Assembly: GCA_964020975.1 (NCBI GenBank)
Contig: OZ026615.1
Coordinates: 84,693,989 to 84,757,988, forward strand
From: Hermodice carunculata
Taxonomy: Eukaryota; Annelida; Polychaeta; Eunicida; Amphinomidae
Length of the DNA stretch: 64,000 bases
Direction: 5' to 3'
The notes below the pieces were generated by a model. It did no database searches. It worked only from the letters and a program-made list of their open reading frames with translations, and had not been told where the DNA came from. How positions within the stretch are numbered: the first letter of the stretch is position 1; every line of letters starts with the position of its first letter. Both the position numbers and the translations under genes were made by a program. This document shows positions 42,961-57,728 of this stretch, one piece after another.

Positions 42961-45900
42961 TTTGTTTTCATCACAAAATAAAATCTTGTGCACAAGGCTG
43001 TTTCCCTTTACTATATGAAGGTCCATTTTATCCCTTCGAATTGCTGCGTGAATGAAGGGCTATATGCTTTCCCTGTACCGTCCAGGATTGACTCTTTACA
43101 AACCGTACATAAACAAAAACGTAGCTTTGAGCAATTGTACATGTTTGACATCTACAAAATATCATGAGCAATGTTTATTGCCAGATAGGAAGAAAATAAA
43201 AGGTGCTTGCAGCGATTTACCAATCTGAAAGTAGAATTAAGTTCTGAAGCAAATACAGGCAAATAGCTCTTTGCAGTCATCACATTAACAGACAGTTCAT
43301 TCAAGACCACCACCACCACCACTCCGATAAAATATAATAAGAAGGGCTGTGTCAAAAGCCCATACTTATCTGACCTAAGTTTGTTCACAAGTGCTGAGGT
43401 TCAGCTGAGTGCATAGGACATTTGGAGGTATCAGTAAGATTTGCCTAAAGAAAAATTAATTGAAAATAAAACTTTACTGGAGCATGAGAAATTGGAATAT
43501 TTTAATACAACTTCAGGAAGAATATCGCTACTTGGTAGACAAAAATATCTGATATTGAGCATTCGAATGTGCATTGACTTATCCACAGGAAAGGTACATT
43601 TTGTTCATGTGTAATATAAGGCAATTGGGTGAACAGCTTCGAAAATTTTTGTACTATTTCCCCTAAAGGAAAAAAAATGCATTAGTGTTCAGACATTTCT
43701 TCATATGTGGCAAGCACTCAATGTTGAAAATTATACGATACTAGCATTATTCTGTGTTGAACTGATGTACATGTACACAGTCAAAATTACAAAAAAGAAT
43801 GCTGCATGGTAAATGTCATCCCTGTTAGAGCTATGTTTCCCTCTGTGGCCTCCATATTCTCTCTGTGATGGCTATCATTGTCTGGGTGATTACACTTCAC
43901 ATAAGACTTTTTTCGATTCGTGGAGCCGCCATGTTTTTACACGAACCTGCACAAAATGTCAAAACACACACACTCGTTGTCTGTCTGGGATTCAACATTC
44001 TATTTACATGTTTGTGTCTGCCCTGAACAAAACGGCATCTATTGCCACTGCGCAGTACATGTCGTGAACAAATTAAGCAAGGGCCTTGAATCAAAACAGG
44101 GAAGTACTTTTCCAGCTATTGTTTGATGGTGCAGAATGAACGATTTGATTTTGACCTTGTTGTTGTGCCTGTGGTCTATGCACTGAATAAGGTCAGCAGT
44201 CTAGATACACTCAGACTGCACAAACTCTCGTAAATATTGTGGAATCGGCAAACAAAAATTCATAAATAAATATCTGAGCCATAAAATTGCTATTGAAGCC
44301 CATATCTGTCATACAATGATCAGTTTGAGAGCTGTTTTCTGAACTCCACGTTCTCACCATTTCTGCAATAAGCAAAGCCATTTTCGCATCTCACGTCTGT
44401 TTTGCCCAAAGTTGTTCATAATTAATGTCTAAGAGCGGATGCAAAAGTGAGCACACAGTGTAAAGAAAAAGAAAACATACTAAAATCCATTAAAAAAATG
44501 TAAGAAAAAATTCAGCTACACAGTGTGAAGATTTGAACAACTACGGGTCCCTAAGAGTGATTTCGAGGCAGTTTGGTGAGTGCTGTCGGAGAAGATTTAT
44601 TCAGACTTTGCTGCAAAAGAAAAACAAAACAAACAAACCAACAAACAAAATATGAAAAATACAAAAATCATTGGAGAGGGGCCCTTCGAACAAACCTGGT
44701 GAATTCCACTAAAGAAAGATTGGCTCCAAATTTGAAGTGAATCCAGCTGATGGTCTCAGAGAAGAAGTTGAATAAAACATAAACATTCATGAATAACAAA
44801 TCACTGGAGAAAAAAGTACCATTTTCATATTCAGACATATTGTACCAAAAACTTGACTTGAACGGGCTTTTAGTGTCCATGGGGGGTTTACATAAGGATG
44901 AACACATTACAGTAAAATCTTTCTTAAAAGGCCGCTAGGGATGACCAAATTGTGGTCTCTGAAGTCACACTATGGGAAAAACAATACATACCTATAGTAT
45001 ACACCTTCTACCTGCTATGTTACCCTTTGTAAATAATCAATATAACTAAACCTGTGTGTGAATGCATGTCCAAAACCCTTTCTGTTTGACAAGCAATTGA
45101 ATGTTTATGAGAAATGCGGCCTAAGTCACAAATTACTCCAAAAAAGAGTGGGGAAGCTTGCTGAACTGAGACAAAAACCAAATATTGTACAATTTTTGAT
45201 AAAGTAATCTGAAACAAACGCTGCCCACCTGTGCCATACGATACATTCTACAATGTGGCTAAGTTTGCAGACACACTTATATTTCATTCTACCTTCGTGC
45301 CGTGGACATTTTAAACACTATTATACCTATATATTATGTTGCTACTCTCTACTTTTTATGTGTTTTGTGAGTCATCGCACTGTCATCTGGATGTGATATA
45401 TTTATATGTTTATTTTTGTCCTTTAATGTTGATGTGCCCTTTATGTATGTGGGTAATATTTCTCTACTACTTGATATAGCCAAAGTCAATTCATCAATTA
45501 CATTTAAACGAAACTTGCGTCTGTTATAAATAAAATCAGTCAGTGGTGGTAAGATACGTTGCTTTTGCGCCCTTTTCCTTTCTTGCCAACGTGGTATGAT
45601 ACGAACTCTCTGTACAGAAACACATGGTAGTACAGTAGTTCCATGTTTTATTAACTCTAACCATAAAGTTATTCATTAAAAAAATGGGATGACACTTTTC
45701 TTGCATATGCTAACATGTAAATAAAGTTAGTGTCTATATATTGGAAGTCACAGTACTTAGCTTCAAAATATAGCATGTAAAACTTAAATCGAGGAAACAA
45801 AACGCGTTATTATTAAATATATCTTAAAAGGAGAGTCAAAGGGTTAAATTAATCTAATTATCGACTGGTTTGGGAATCGTTATCATAAGGAAAACTGTAT

Positions 45901-47901
45901 TCAAAATTATTATGTACCGCCAGGCGAATATGTGTCTATATAGTTGGGGAACTTGTAGTGTAGCCCATCTGTATCATAGCAAGTGAAACGCTGACCCTTA
46001 ATTCCGTAACACGTTCTGGCTGTATAATATCAATTCTTTCAAATTTGTGGAGCCTGCATTAAACAGCTCGGCAATGAAACATAAAGATACCAAGAAATGG
46101 AAAAAAGTCCAGCTTCACTTTTTCTACAAATCGAGGTCAGGAAATAGCCAGGAGTATGTTCTTTGGGTGTTATTGACCTGTTAATTCCGCCAAAGAAAGT
46201 TTTTATGTTTTCGTCAAAAATAGTTGACAATATAAAATCACTAGAGCATGCCAATTTCCGAAAACTTACTACAAACAAAACGTCCCTAGCACACTAAAAT
46301 TGGATCTGGCGGATAGTTTACTGAAGAAGCAAAAGACAAATTACCATTGCGCCCCCATAAACTTATATTATAATAGTAGGAATGTCGCACTAACTGGCAA
46401 GTAGCCAAATTGAAGAAAAACATCATCACAAATCATGAATCCATGTAATTAATACCCATAGACGTTGCCGCATCCATGTCAACAAACAGGCTGGAGACCC
46501 ACCCAAAGTAATCATCAACCCAGTTTGAACTGGTTGATGGTAGAAGGATGTAGATTATGAACGGACGTACAGACAGGGACAGACGGGACACCGCTTAGCA
46601 CCCTTCCTATGGCCACAGCTAACTAACAATTCAACTACACAAAAAGGGTTCAATGTCCTACACATATAGATGTATATATATTTAAATGCGTGTTATTTTA
46701 TAACTGCATATAACCAGAAATTAAAGTAAAGAATGCCTTCATGGTAGCTTTAAGGTCCTTAATGTGCACCTTTCAATGCATAAATTTTGCTGAGAAAAAG
46801 GTTTCCTCATTTTTCTTGATAAATATCATTCAATTTACAAGAAACAAAGCGTACACAGTAATCATTGGTTATTTTGTTATTTGAACATTTTCAAACAAAT
46901 GCAAATTTTAAAAAAGAGAAAAAAAGGCTGAAAAAGGCATTTCATATATTTATACGTTTGTTTTTTAAGGCCCATTTGAGTGAAAAAATAAGCAAATCTA
47001 CTGCAAAAAGTATTCCCATGCAAACATAATTTTACCACCTCCATAACATACCATTGGCATTTGAGTAAATTCTTGTTTGCTCCAATTTTCTATTAATTAT
47101 ATATTTGCCCTATCACATAAACAAATGTGCTTTCAAAGCGGTTTGTCGACAACATTCCTTGTACAGGCACAAGGGACAAGCATACAGCTTTGAATCACAA
47201 AGGTTTAATAGCTTTTATTTCTGCTGCTCGAGTCTTTGTCTTGCATCGTTTATTTTTAAACACGAGGGACGTGTGAAAAGCCCATTCTCAGCTTCTGTTG
47301 TCCTTTAACAAATAATGTTTCCCACTTTAGTCAGGGGATTTGTGTGCTGGACAGGACGTGAAGGATCTGGGTTTATCCCTACCACAAGCAAACATTTCAG
47401 CAAGTTTCAGATTAAATTGAGTGACAGTCTTAGAAAAAGAGTGAAACATAGCCTTAATGCGCAAAAGTAATACAAAATAGAGACAAATGCAGTACCACCT
47501 ATTGACCAAATTAAGGTCTGGGAATCCCAAGAGAATTCCCTCTGCTATTTCAAAGCAATTAGCTGAGTGTTGTAGGAGAGGAATGTTGAAGATTAACAAT
47601 ACAAATGACCCAAATAAATTCAAATAAAAGATTAAGTGATGACCGATAAAGGCCCATCATAGAAACTTAGCCGACCTTCAAAAAAATAAGTACTGCCTTT
47701 CCCTTAACTTTACGATGCAGGTGGCATGTCACACACTCTCTAAATGCAGTGACGTATGCCTAAGACAAGAACATGCTAACAATTAAGCAATTAAGCCTGG
47801 GTTGCGTGAATTAAAACTGTGATCATAAAATATGTAGATGAGTACTTAAAATGCGTTCATGTAAATCAGTCTGATTGTAAATCTTTCCCCAGTAATGGGG
47901 G
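42961..47901. other. About 5 kb without recognisable gene
   Basis: Many frames of 60-98 codons, none with a motif I recognise. Minor features are a CCA run at about 43305-43320 and a 27-bp near-perfect hairpin at 46513-46539 (CATCAACC...GGTTGATG). Phrases near 44560 and 44680-44760 (GTTTGGTGA.., GGAGAAGATT) recall old dispersed repeats but cannot be delimited. Confidence 0.5.
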
Positions 47902-48004
47902 TCTTCTTCTTCTTCTTCTTCTTCTTCTTCTTCTTCTTCTTCTTCTTCTTCTTCTTCTTCTTCTTCTTCTTCTTCTTCTTCTTCTTCTTCTTCTTCTTCT
48001 TCTT

Positions 48005-48035
<31 letters not shown>

Positions 48036-48044
48036 AGCAGAGAC

Positions 48045-48082
<38 letters not shown>

Positions 48083-48094
48083 CAGCAGTAGCAG
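47902..48094. repeat. (CTT)n then (AGT)n microsatellites
   Basis: About 44 CTT units (47902-48034), a short spacer, then about 16 AGT/AGC units (48045-48094). Poly-Leu and poly-Phe frames here are artefacts. Confidence 0.98.
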
Positions 48095-49979
48095 AATATT
48101 TTTTATTTTTAGTTAAAGCTGCATTCCTGGGTGGAAATGCATCATTTGTAATTTTTGCCTTACTTTCATAAAGTACGCAAAAATACAGGCAAGTTTTATC
48201 TCAATGATTTTGTTCACATTAGACATCTAAAATATTGTTTGGATAGCCAACATTTGTTTCAATTTTATAACTCAAGATAGTAGAAGTTACACTGAACAAC
48301 GTTTGATTTATTTTTACAAACATGTTGACGTGTTCACAAGTGGACACATGTATAAGTAATCCAGATTCAATTTGACCATAAACTCAAAAGAATCAGATTT
48401 GGGACTTCCACGGTTTAAAATATATTCAATGCAGCCCTTCCTAAAAGTAACGCACGTCTCAGATATGCTGGGGATGATTTTTCCAAATTTTAGATCCAAA
48501 GTAGGACATAGATTATGGAACGGAAGTCTTCGAATACAATTGGGCATTAGGGGATGCTTGTGTATTATAGGCAGAATTGTTTACAATGGGGTGAGAATAT
48601 TTTTTCCAGTATTAAGTATGTTTTTTGTCTTTAACAATTTTCCACAGAAGAAACATCTTGCAGACTTCACTTGAAAACACAACTAGGAAAAGCTGAAAAA
48701 CACAATGAGATAAAATAAAACGGTTCCAAAAAGCAAGATGGCATCAATGTAGATCATTTGAGTGACTCATATTCAGAAACAAGTAACCCTGATGATAAAA
48801 TGGAATCAGAAATGGGCCCATGCATATGGGTCTAAATGGGAAAGATGAAGAGAGAAGAAGAAAGCACAGGAACAGGACTGCTTACGAGGAGAAAAAGAGA
48901 CCAGGGGGCTGATGAGAAAAGCACTTTTGATATATCAAGTGCAACTATGACATTGTCTGGGTTACATGCAGTAAATGCAGTATATGCAATATTCACGTTA
49001 TAAAGGTCTGTTTTTCCGGCTTTGGAGCACAAGTGCTGGACATCAAAGACATCTTTTCTTGCAACATGTACCTGGAAGGTTTTTTGTGGTACTGTTGCTA
49101 AGGTAGTAGTAGCTTAAGTGTTCATTCGGTCAAAGTGAGCGGCTGATCATGGTATCCGTGTACGTTCATTTCATCAAACTCCACCAGAACCTGGCAGAAA
49201 ACTACGTCTAACATAATTAACCAAAGAAAAGCAAGAAGCTCGGCACAAACCATCAAATCAACTCCAGAGCAAAGTCGAGATGGAGAATAGACGGTTAAAG
49301 CCCACTGGGATCTGAACATTAGTACCAGTATGATGACCAGCTCAATGACAATTAACCACCGTGACCAGTGCTCTTGGCCACGGTATGGAGCATTGTCAAT
49401 TGAATGAGAATACAAACAACACACTACAGGAACATACAGATAATGAGAGATACAGAGAGATCTCCTAACACCGATGTTTCCATTAAAATTACAAGTTTGA
49501 ACAGTTATAACTGGTAAGAACTTAAGCAATCATTTGATCACATTTTAAAACTGTTCAAACAAAAATATGATATGTTGTGTTTAACTGATACCACATACAA
49601 ATATGTATTATTAATGACTTTCTGGTGCCAAATTTCTACTTGTCAGTGTTTTTGCTGAATCTAGCTTAGTCGATATTCCTGTATGGATACAGAAAATAAG
49701 GGAACCATTCACATAGGACTCAGTGATAGTAACGAAAAACTGGTTTTTAGTTTTGTGACTGTATACTCTTCCAAAATAAAAAAATCATATGGTTATAGAT
49801 AATGTGTCATCCACCTGTGTATCAGTGTTCTTCACTGTCTGTTAGCCCTTGACTCTAGACCTTGGTTCACAAGGTGTAAACACAACCTGATTTTGACTGC
49901 CTGTTACACAGTGTCAAGAGATTTCTGTCCTGAAACAAAGGCACAGAAAATGATTAAAATAATTGAAAGAACTGGAGAG
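48095..49979. other. No gene recognised
   Basis: Includes a 100-codon plus frame (48372-48674) and a 135-codon minus frame (49122-49529) with hydrophobic segments. Neither matches a family I know. Confidence 0.5.
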
Positions 49980-50750
49980 GTTCATGTGGGCTGAAGCCAT
50001 GACTCCACAGGAACACAACCTGTCACCTACATGGTATGCATAAGCTTTTGGGTTCGTACAAGGTGGAATGAGACATCAAGATGCTGCAGATGTGGTGGGT
50101 ATTTCTCAGAGCACAATGCGGTGTACCCTATCAACATGCAGACAGTCGGGTACATTCATAGAGCAGCCAAGAGCTGGGTGTCCCAGTAACAACCCACGAT
50201 GAGGGCTATTTCATTTGCACCACTGAGCTCAGAAACATGTTTTATATAGCAACAGATGTGAACAAACAACTTTAACAAACGTAAAACCTGATATTATTTG
50301 CCCAAACCATCAGAAACCGTCTTCATAATGATGGCATACATGCATACAAACCACTTGAGCGCCCAAAGTTGCAGACTTGCGACAAGGAGGAAAGACTGCA
50401 ATGGAGCAGAGAGCACTACCGTCAGACTCGAGATAATTGGGGACATATCCTTTTCACTGCTGAATCAGTGTTTTAGTTGCATCCCACAGATAGAAGACAG
50501 TGGGCCTGGCAGCACCAAGGAGAGCGGTTTGCACAGAATACAGTGCAAGAGACTCTGGTATTTGGTGGTGGGGAAGTGATGATTTGGGGAGGTATACCCT
50601 TTGATGGAAAGACTGAGCTCGTCACAATGCAAGAGACTTGCAACGGCTGTGTTATAAGGATGGGATTCATGACCTAATCGACAGGCCATATGCCGGGGCT
50701 ATCAGAGAGAACTTTGTGATTCAACTTCTGCCCTATGTGGCAGATGCCAC
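49980..50750 (+). mobile_element. Tc1-like transposase, N-terminal and central part
   Basis: Plus-strand translation begins with a helix-turn-helix stretch, FVQGGMRHQDAADVVGISQS (about 50050-50110), then TCRQSGTFIEQPRAGCPS. Next are RLQWSREHYRQTRDNWGHIL and FTAESVF, where the family has FTDESRF, so the first catalytic aspartate is alanine (about 50455). RRQWAWQHQGERF, FGGGEVMIWGGIPFDGKTEL and YKDGIHDLIDRPYAGAI follow. There is a stop soon after FTAESVF and a frame change near 50635. Homology ends before the second aspartate region. It belongs to a different subfamily from the fragment at 41066-41580. Confidence 0.87.
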
Positions 50751-51474
50751 ACAGGGCACATTTCATTTCACTACATCAAACGCAAGTGACCATCTATCTA
50801 TTTGTACAGAGACTGTAATGTCTATTCAACAAAATAAGATAAGACTATATACCTTCACGCCTGGTGTAAAGTCATTTGTGCCACCAAAATGGAAAATATG
50901 GAGGGTAGTGAAAGGTATAATTGAATATATCCAAACTGAGAAACTGGCTTGCATCCATTTCATGTCAGCAATCAAAAGTTCCAGTTCAGTAAACATGCAA
51001 GAGTTCAGTAAACAAGGTGCTGTGTGATACAAATAAAAATAATCACTCTATAGCTACGGAAGTAGCTGTGTACCACCTAAAGCATTGGGACCAAACAAAA
51101 ATTTTGCTGTCCCCACTTGAGTAAGCTTAAAATTAATTTTGCTGGTAACTGCGGAAACAAAATGGGTGTCCAAGACCAGGTCAAGAATACAAATGTTGCA
51201 AAGGAACCAAAGATATGCTCTGCAAACATTGTGCTGCTAAATTCAGATTTGGGTGTGAAATTGGGTATAAGAACTGAAACGCCTACTTCAGGGGGTATAA
51301 AAATTAACATTTCTAGAGTGGTATTAATAAACTGGAACAAAGGGTAATTTCAACCCACATGCCGAGTCATTACGTGAAGATTATGCACATTTAATGAAGG
51401 AGGAGGGGGTCATCATGAACCCATGACAAAGCGACAGGTCTACTTATATGAAAGTTGGATTGTTGAATTATTCA
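50751..51474. other. No gene recognised
   Basis: Immediately downstream of the Tc1 fragment. No terminal inverted repeat of that element is evident. Confidence 0.5.
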
Positions 51475-51961
51475 CAGAATCCTGGGTTTTTCTAAAAGAT
51501 TCAGAGTATTTAAATAAAACCTCGGTATTGTATGTGGAAGGTGAGTTTTGTATGCTCAATTTTGCTTGCAAACTTAAGGGTTTAGACACAAAATCCTGAG
51601 TTGTATAAACTATGCAGTATAAAACAACAAATGTCATAATTTTTTAAACTTTGTTCCATAATATGCACAAAACTCAGGGTTGGTGGACTAAACCTTGCGT
51701 GTTGTTCGCAACATCAAAGATTTTGTGTCCAAACCCAGGTATTTGTATGCAAAAACTCAGGGTTTTGCTTTGTTGTCCAAATCTGCATTTTGTCATAACC
51801 CTAGGTTTTGCAGGTATCTTGTTTAATAATTTACAAATCTCAGGCTTTTGTGACGTCACAATTCCCACGGTTTTGAGTAATTCGCAAAAGCGAGGGTTGT
51901 TTGAGCTCACACATCCCACTGTTTGGGATCATCAGCAAGACCCTGGGTCTTGCCGATGATC
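51475..51961. repeat. Degenerate minisatellite ending in a 35-bp palindrome
   Basis: A core of the form AAACTCAGGGTTTTG recurs roughly every 22-45 bases, for example near 51477, 51590, 51668, 51733, 51755, 51798, 51835, 51867, 51890 and 51943. The last part (51927-51961) is a palindrome with 17-bp arms matching at 16 positions. The open frame at 51651-51959 is built on the repeat. Confidence 0.65.
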
Positions 51962-52743
51962 TAAAACGGGAAAACTTGCAGAGATTCGTGATTTAAACAA
52001 TGTGTAATTTATCACTGTGCGCACTTCATGAGCTCATTTTTAGTAACTACAAGAAAAAATATGTACGATCTATATCGTAGATATGTTTTTAAGGAATTTA
52101 AAAAATTAAGACTGATTTTCTGGCACCATGAGCCCTGCCTGCAGCATAAGCAATGTAAGGCCTCTGATCTAAAATACGCTTAACTATGATAGGCCCTATA
52201 TAATGATTTGAATCTTCAAATTCATTGGTGTCTGTATTATGAAAAGAACCCATGACACAAACTATCCTTGCAACAGTACAATGATAGGCTTATAAATGCG
52301 CTTTGGAATTATATGTTTTTAATCTAAAATGTCTAAACACAAGCAAATTTTAGTGTTTAACATAGAAGAATATTTTCGTTCCCACAAAACCCAACAGGTA
52401 TCTAGTGTCTCTAAGCTAAAAAATGCATTAGATTATTTTTCAGGACTTTCATCACCATTTAACTCGTACGTTTGCAATGTTCGTCATGTTTGTGTATTTC
52501 CGTACCTTAGGTGACCAATCAGAATTAAAACATAAGTACTTCCTTGCCATTAAAGTTCTAATCAAGACTGCAGAATAGAGTTTGTATCCATTGACTTACT
52601 GTGGTGACAGTTGTATACCGACGTACAGACTTGTATGTGTTTGAAAAGAACCAGTATGGCCGTAGGATGCGTATGTTATGGCATCTAGCTAACGACGTAG
52701 TCTAAATTATGTTCCAATTGTGTTGGACATTGCCATTATTGTT
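51962..52743. other. No gene recognised
   Basis: Short frames only. Confidence 0.5.
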
Positions 52744-54045
52744 CAAGCTAAACCCTGCCATTCCAAAATCACCGCTTTCATCAACACAGACATGGTGACC
52801 TCACAAAATTGGTCAAGGTCACTGATTTTATATTATATTCTAGCTTTGGGCAATGTCTATATATACGAATTTTATATCTTAAAACACATTTTGGCACATA
52901 ATTTCCATCAAATTATATGTGGTGCCACCAATATCATTAGCTACTTAGACTTTGACTTCCCCCACAATCCCACCAAATTTGGTGAAGATCTGCTACAAAT
53001 TAAAGATGCTAGAGTGTTCATAAGATTTTATAATTTTGACCTCTATATTGCATAATATTGTAGGTGGCGCCACCAATATCGAAAAGTACCTACATTTTCA
53101 TACCCCCCTATAAGACCTGAAAGTTATATTGGGTAACTTGAAAACTGTGGAGAGTACTGTGCTCACGATATTTTCACATTTTGACCTGTATATTGCATTA
53201 TACTATAGGTGGCGTCATCAACATTGATGACGACAAAGCTTTTTATATACTTTATAACTCCTAAACATAACATGGGCCTATCTCAAGAATTTTGGGGTGC
53301 AGAGCTTTCATGAGATGACCTCAATATACAAACTCGGATAAAAAATTGTTCAGTAGAAAATATGCACCCAGCATCCAGCTTTCCATATAGAGTCTCTTTT
53401 TTCAACTCGATTGATAACCTTTCCAGTTAAAGAGGAAAAACAATAAACTTGCCCAAGCGCCAAACTCCACAATTAGTGGGTCACAGTGACCCCCAAAGCA
53501 AGTCACCAAGTACAGTTTTATGTATTTTGTAATCAAGTGCAACTTTGATGTGGAGGCTCAATTCTCTTTGCCAATGATATCCAAGCTACACCCGGCCATT
53601 ACAAAATCACCTTTTCAAATTCACAGGCGTGGTGACCTCAAAAAATAGGTCAATGTCATTGATGTTACATAATGTTCTACTTTTGGCCATGGTCTATATA
53701 TCAAATAAAATTAGCAAGTCTTTTCCAATTACTTTTCCAAATATGTGATTTTACATCTTAAAACACATTTTGGCCCATTATTTCTGTCGTATTATAGGTG
53801 GCGCCACAAGTATCCACAGCAACTTAAACTTTGACCTCCCCCACAATCCCACCAAATTTGGTGATGATCCACCAAAAATTTAAGATGATAGAGTGTTCCC
53901 ATTTTGACCCCTATAGTTCACAATAATGTAGAAGGCGTCATCAATATCGAGCTCGGCCTAGATTTTTATGTACCCTATAAGTCCTGAAAGTTATATTGGG
54001 CTTACTTGAAAACTGTGGACGATATCGCGCTATCCAGCAAAAGGT
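52744..54045. repeat. Repeat pair with palindromic GGTGGCGCCACC core
   Basis: Segment 52744-53175 aligns directly with 53582-54030 (offset about 838 bp), sharing CCCCCACAATCCCACCAAAT and CCTGAAAGTTATATTGGG. Within it, the palindromic core or its variants sit at 52918, 53063 and 53208, exactly 145 bp apart, and again at 53797 and 53931. The end carries GAGGGACGGACGGACAG, a phrase common at the ends of dispersed repeats in marine invertebrates. Confidence 0.75.
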
Positions 54046-55900
54046 GAGGGACGGACGGACAGATATGAGCAGTTGCATAAGCTTTCATCACCAAAGCTTA
54101 ATAGGAAAAACAAGTCAAAATCAGTAGAAGGTTTCAGTATTTTTCTTGCAGACAAAAAATTGCTCCCTAAAATGAAGGGATAGATTGTTATTTATAATAT
54201 GGCACCAAGGCCGCACTTAACATGACTAAAACAAAATAATCTTATTTAGTGAGGTTTAATATACCAAATCGTGAGGTCAAATGTAAAAAAATGGGTAGAT
54301 GATATAGACACAAATAACTTAGTATTTTGATTCGTTATTTGATGTAAAATTTATTAAAATATGCATGTTTGATTAGATATACAATAAATTCTCCATTCGC
54401 GATTTTGTTCTCTATGCTATCCTATGTTATCCATTATAGCTCTAACAATTGTCAAAGGTCACGTCCGCTTTTGTATCTACTTGAAGTTAGTATGAATGTT
54501 AACTTGCGTTGTCGCATTAGACGATTTAGATTAATGGCTAAAACTTGGTCTTTTGATATTTTTAAAACTTCTTTGCGATTATTGAAAAACAAGTGGTCTT
54601 AAACGTGTAATAGTTTATTTTTAACCTTGAAAAATCAAAGGTTGATAAATAGGTTAAAATATTATGATTGTACATATGCCACTTAAATTGTGTTTATCAA
54701 GTCCGGTTTGTCATGTCCTACAGAGTTTTCATGTACCTCAATGTTGTGTTTGCCCAGCAAAAGCTTGCAACAACCTCTCTGCAACTTTCAAAAATATGTT
54801 TTCTAATGTCGCAGCTTAGGAGAATCTTTAGTGATACCCTTTGAGCAGAATAGTCCCAATGTAAATGTGCAAATGTTTACCCCACATGATTTTATCATAT
54901 CCATTGGGTAAAATTCCTCGGCCTACCATTCAATCTGGCGTGCAATAACTGCTTCGACGTAGAACAATACAGGCAGGCCATATTTGCTGCCTCGAGGTAA
55001 TGGAAAGTAAAATGGATGCCTTTGTTATGGCTATAGGTATTTAAGTTAAACGGGTGAGCATTTAGTCATAAAGTACACAGTGTACCTCAGGCGAGGCAAA
55101 AATGTGTATTTTGCTGGAGTGGTCGATGAAATAATTACTGAATTACCTGATTCAAATTAAACTGATAAGCAATTTATCATGAAATGTACAATGTGCATGT
55201 ACCTGAAGGTACGGCATATACACAAATCTTGTTAGAGTGCAATGACTCCGCAAGCTGAGTAAAAAAAAAGGGCAATGGAAGAGTTACCAGTTGAAAACCA
55301 TTTTTATTACACACATAATTGAATTCTTAAACTCGTCAGAGCAACATGAGACATGCAAAATCGTTTTAAGTCAAAGCAGTCATTAAGTCTTTTAAATGGA
55401 GAGGCATCATGAAAAAGAAAAGATTGTCATCATTATTATCTTGTATGCCAATAAGCAAAGCATTATTTGTTTATATATGTTTTTTCTTTTTTTTTTCTTA
55501 TTTCATGTGATAAACTTGAGCAATTTACCTCTGTTAATCGACGACGTGTATTTTTTAATAGTTTCTGTGGATGCAGCAAGCTGCACGCCTGTAGCCCCAC
55601 CAACTGTAGGTGTGCTTGGCATAAAATGATTGGAAAAAAATAGCTTTTTGTAACGCAACACTATGCTTCATGATTGTACATTATGCAGTGCATAATACAT
55701 TGGCTAAAATTATGGATTTTGGTACGTTTTTTTAAACCGATATATTAGTATTACAAGGAGATCAACATACAACATCACCATGCAAAATTGCAAGTTTTTC
55801 GGTAAATGTTCTGTATTTTTACTTGTGCAACTAGAACTGCTATCTTTTGCTGGTACTGATTATTTCTTTCTTTCTTTTCATACCATGCTACCAACAAGCA

Positions 55901-56013
<113 letters not shown>

Positions 56014-56880
56014 CATAACAAGTTTATTGTGCAGACTTTAGTAAACCTATTTTTCGATTCAAAATAGTTGCAACAAGCACAGTGTTTCTAATGACCTGTT
56101 TTAGAATTTGTTTTCCTAGCATACATACCCAAGGGCATGTTTACCGTTTTATTGTACAAGCACACACTATAAACTCTAGTTAATTGTACAAGTGTATGTT
56201 GTATGTTAGGTTAAATCAAATACTGAACCTCGCTTTATAAGAGTTATGTTCAACCAATTGTCCACACTTACAGAGTAATACAGTATCGTAAAGAATAACA
56301 TATTGTTGGCATTAGAATTAAATATAAGATTATGTTCAACTGTATTATAGGATATGAAACGGTATTATATTGTCAACCCAAATTTGCTCAATAGTAACTG
56401 TAAACGTCAGAAACCAAGTCAACCTTTTAGAAACATTGCAAAATACTCTAAATACTTTTTGGCACCAGCGTTGACCCAGGGCATAATGTTTTTTTTTTTT
56501 TTTTAGTTGCCCTGTGTCACTTAGTGGAATCACCATGAAAGGCAGCGAGCTTTGTGGTGTTCCATATATCATGTCCTTTTCCTGGCTTCTAAGGCACGAA
56601 TAAACGTGAACACAAAGATACGTCAGTACAATACGAATTCCACTTCATTTTGTAGTTTCATTTTTATTGCCAAAATATACGAATGTGCAGTGTAGACATC
56701 TGTAACTTTTCAGTAACTGCTCACACATCTGTTGAGCCCCCACATATACACTTGTTTGTCCGTATGTGTTCAGGCGCTGGGGCATATTTGTCTGCATGAA
56801 ATATCACTAAAAAATATAAATTTGAAGTAAGGATATGTGACATCATCGTTAAACTACCTAAAATGGAAATTAAGTCCTCT

Positions 56881-56905
56881 TACACACACACACACACACG
56901 TACAT

Positions 56906-56988
<83 letters not shown>

Positions 56989-57000
56989 CATATATATATA
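56881..57000. repeat. (AC)n-(TA)n microsatellite
   Basis: About 19 bp of AC followed by about 100 bp of TA, expanded relative to the left copy (2879-2903). Confidence 0.97.
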
Positions 57001-57440
<440 letters not shown>

Positions 57441-57728
57441 TATTTCAATATTATCACTGGTAATTGTGCACTCTGTGATGCATGTCAATCAGATGTATAC
57501 AGTAGCACCTCGCCGAACCGTACACTTATATATATACTCATGTATAATTAATTAATCAAGTCTGAATCCAGACTTAGATTTCCAGTAAATTCTGATCGTT
57601 GTTGGTACTGTTTCTACAATATGAGAGCTGTGATTGTTCTTGGAATAATGCCATAATAGAAATGGAGTTGGAAGTATGTATTTTAACAGGTATATAAGCG
57701 TGTATAGGTAATTTATGCACTCACACTA

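Noticed and set aside
47819-48116. Poly-Leu and poly-Phe frames
   Set aside because: Translation of a (CTT)n microsatellite.
49122-49529. 135-codon minus-strand frame with hydrophobic stretches
   Set aside because: Could suggest a membrane protein, but no homology, splice context or start support was found.
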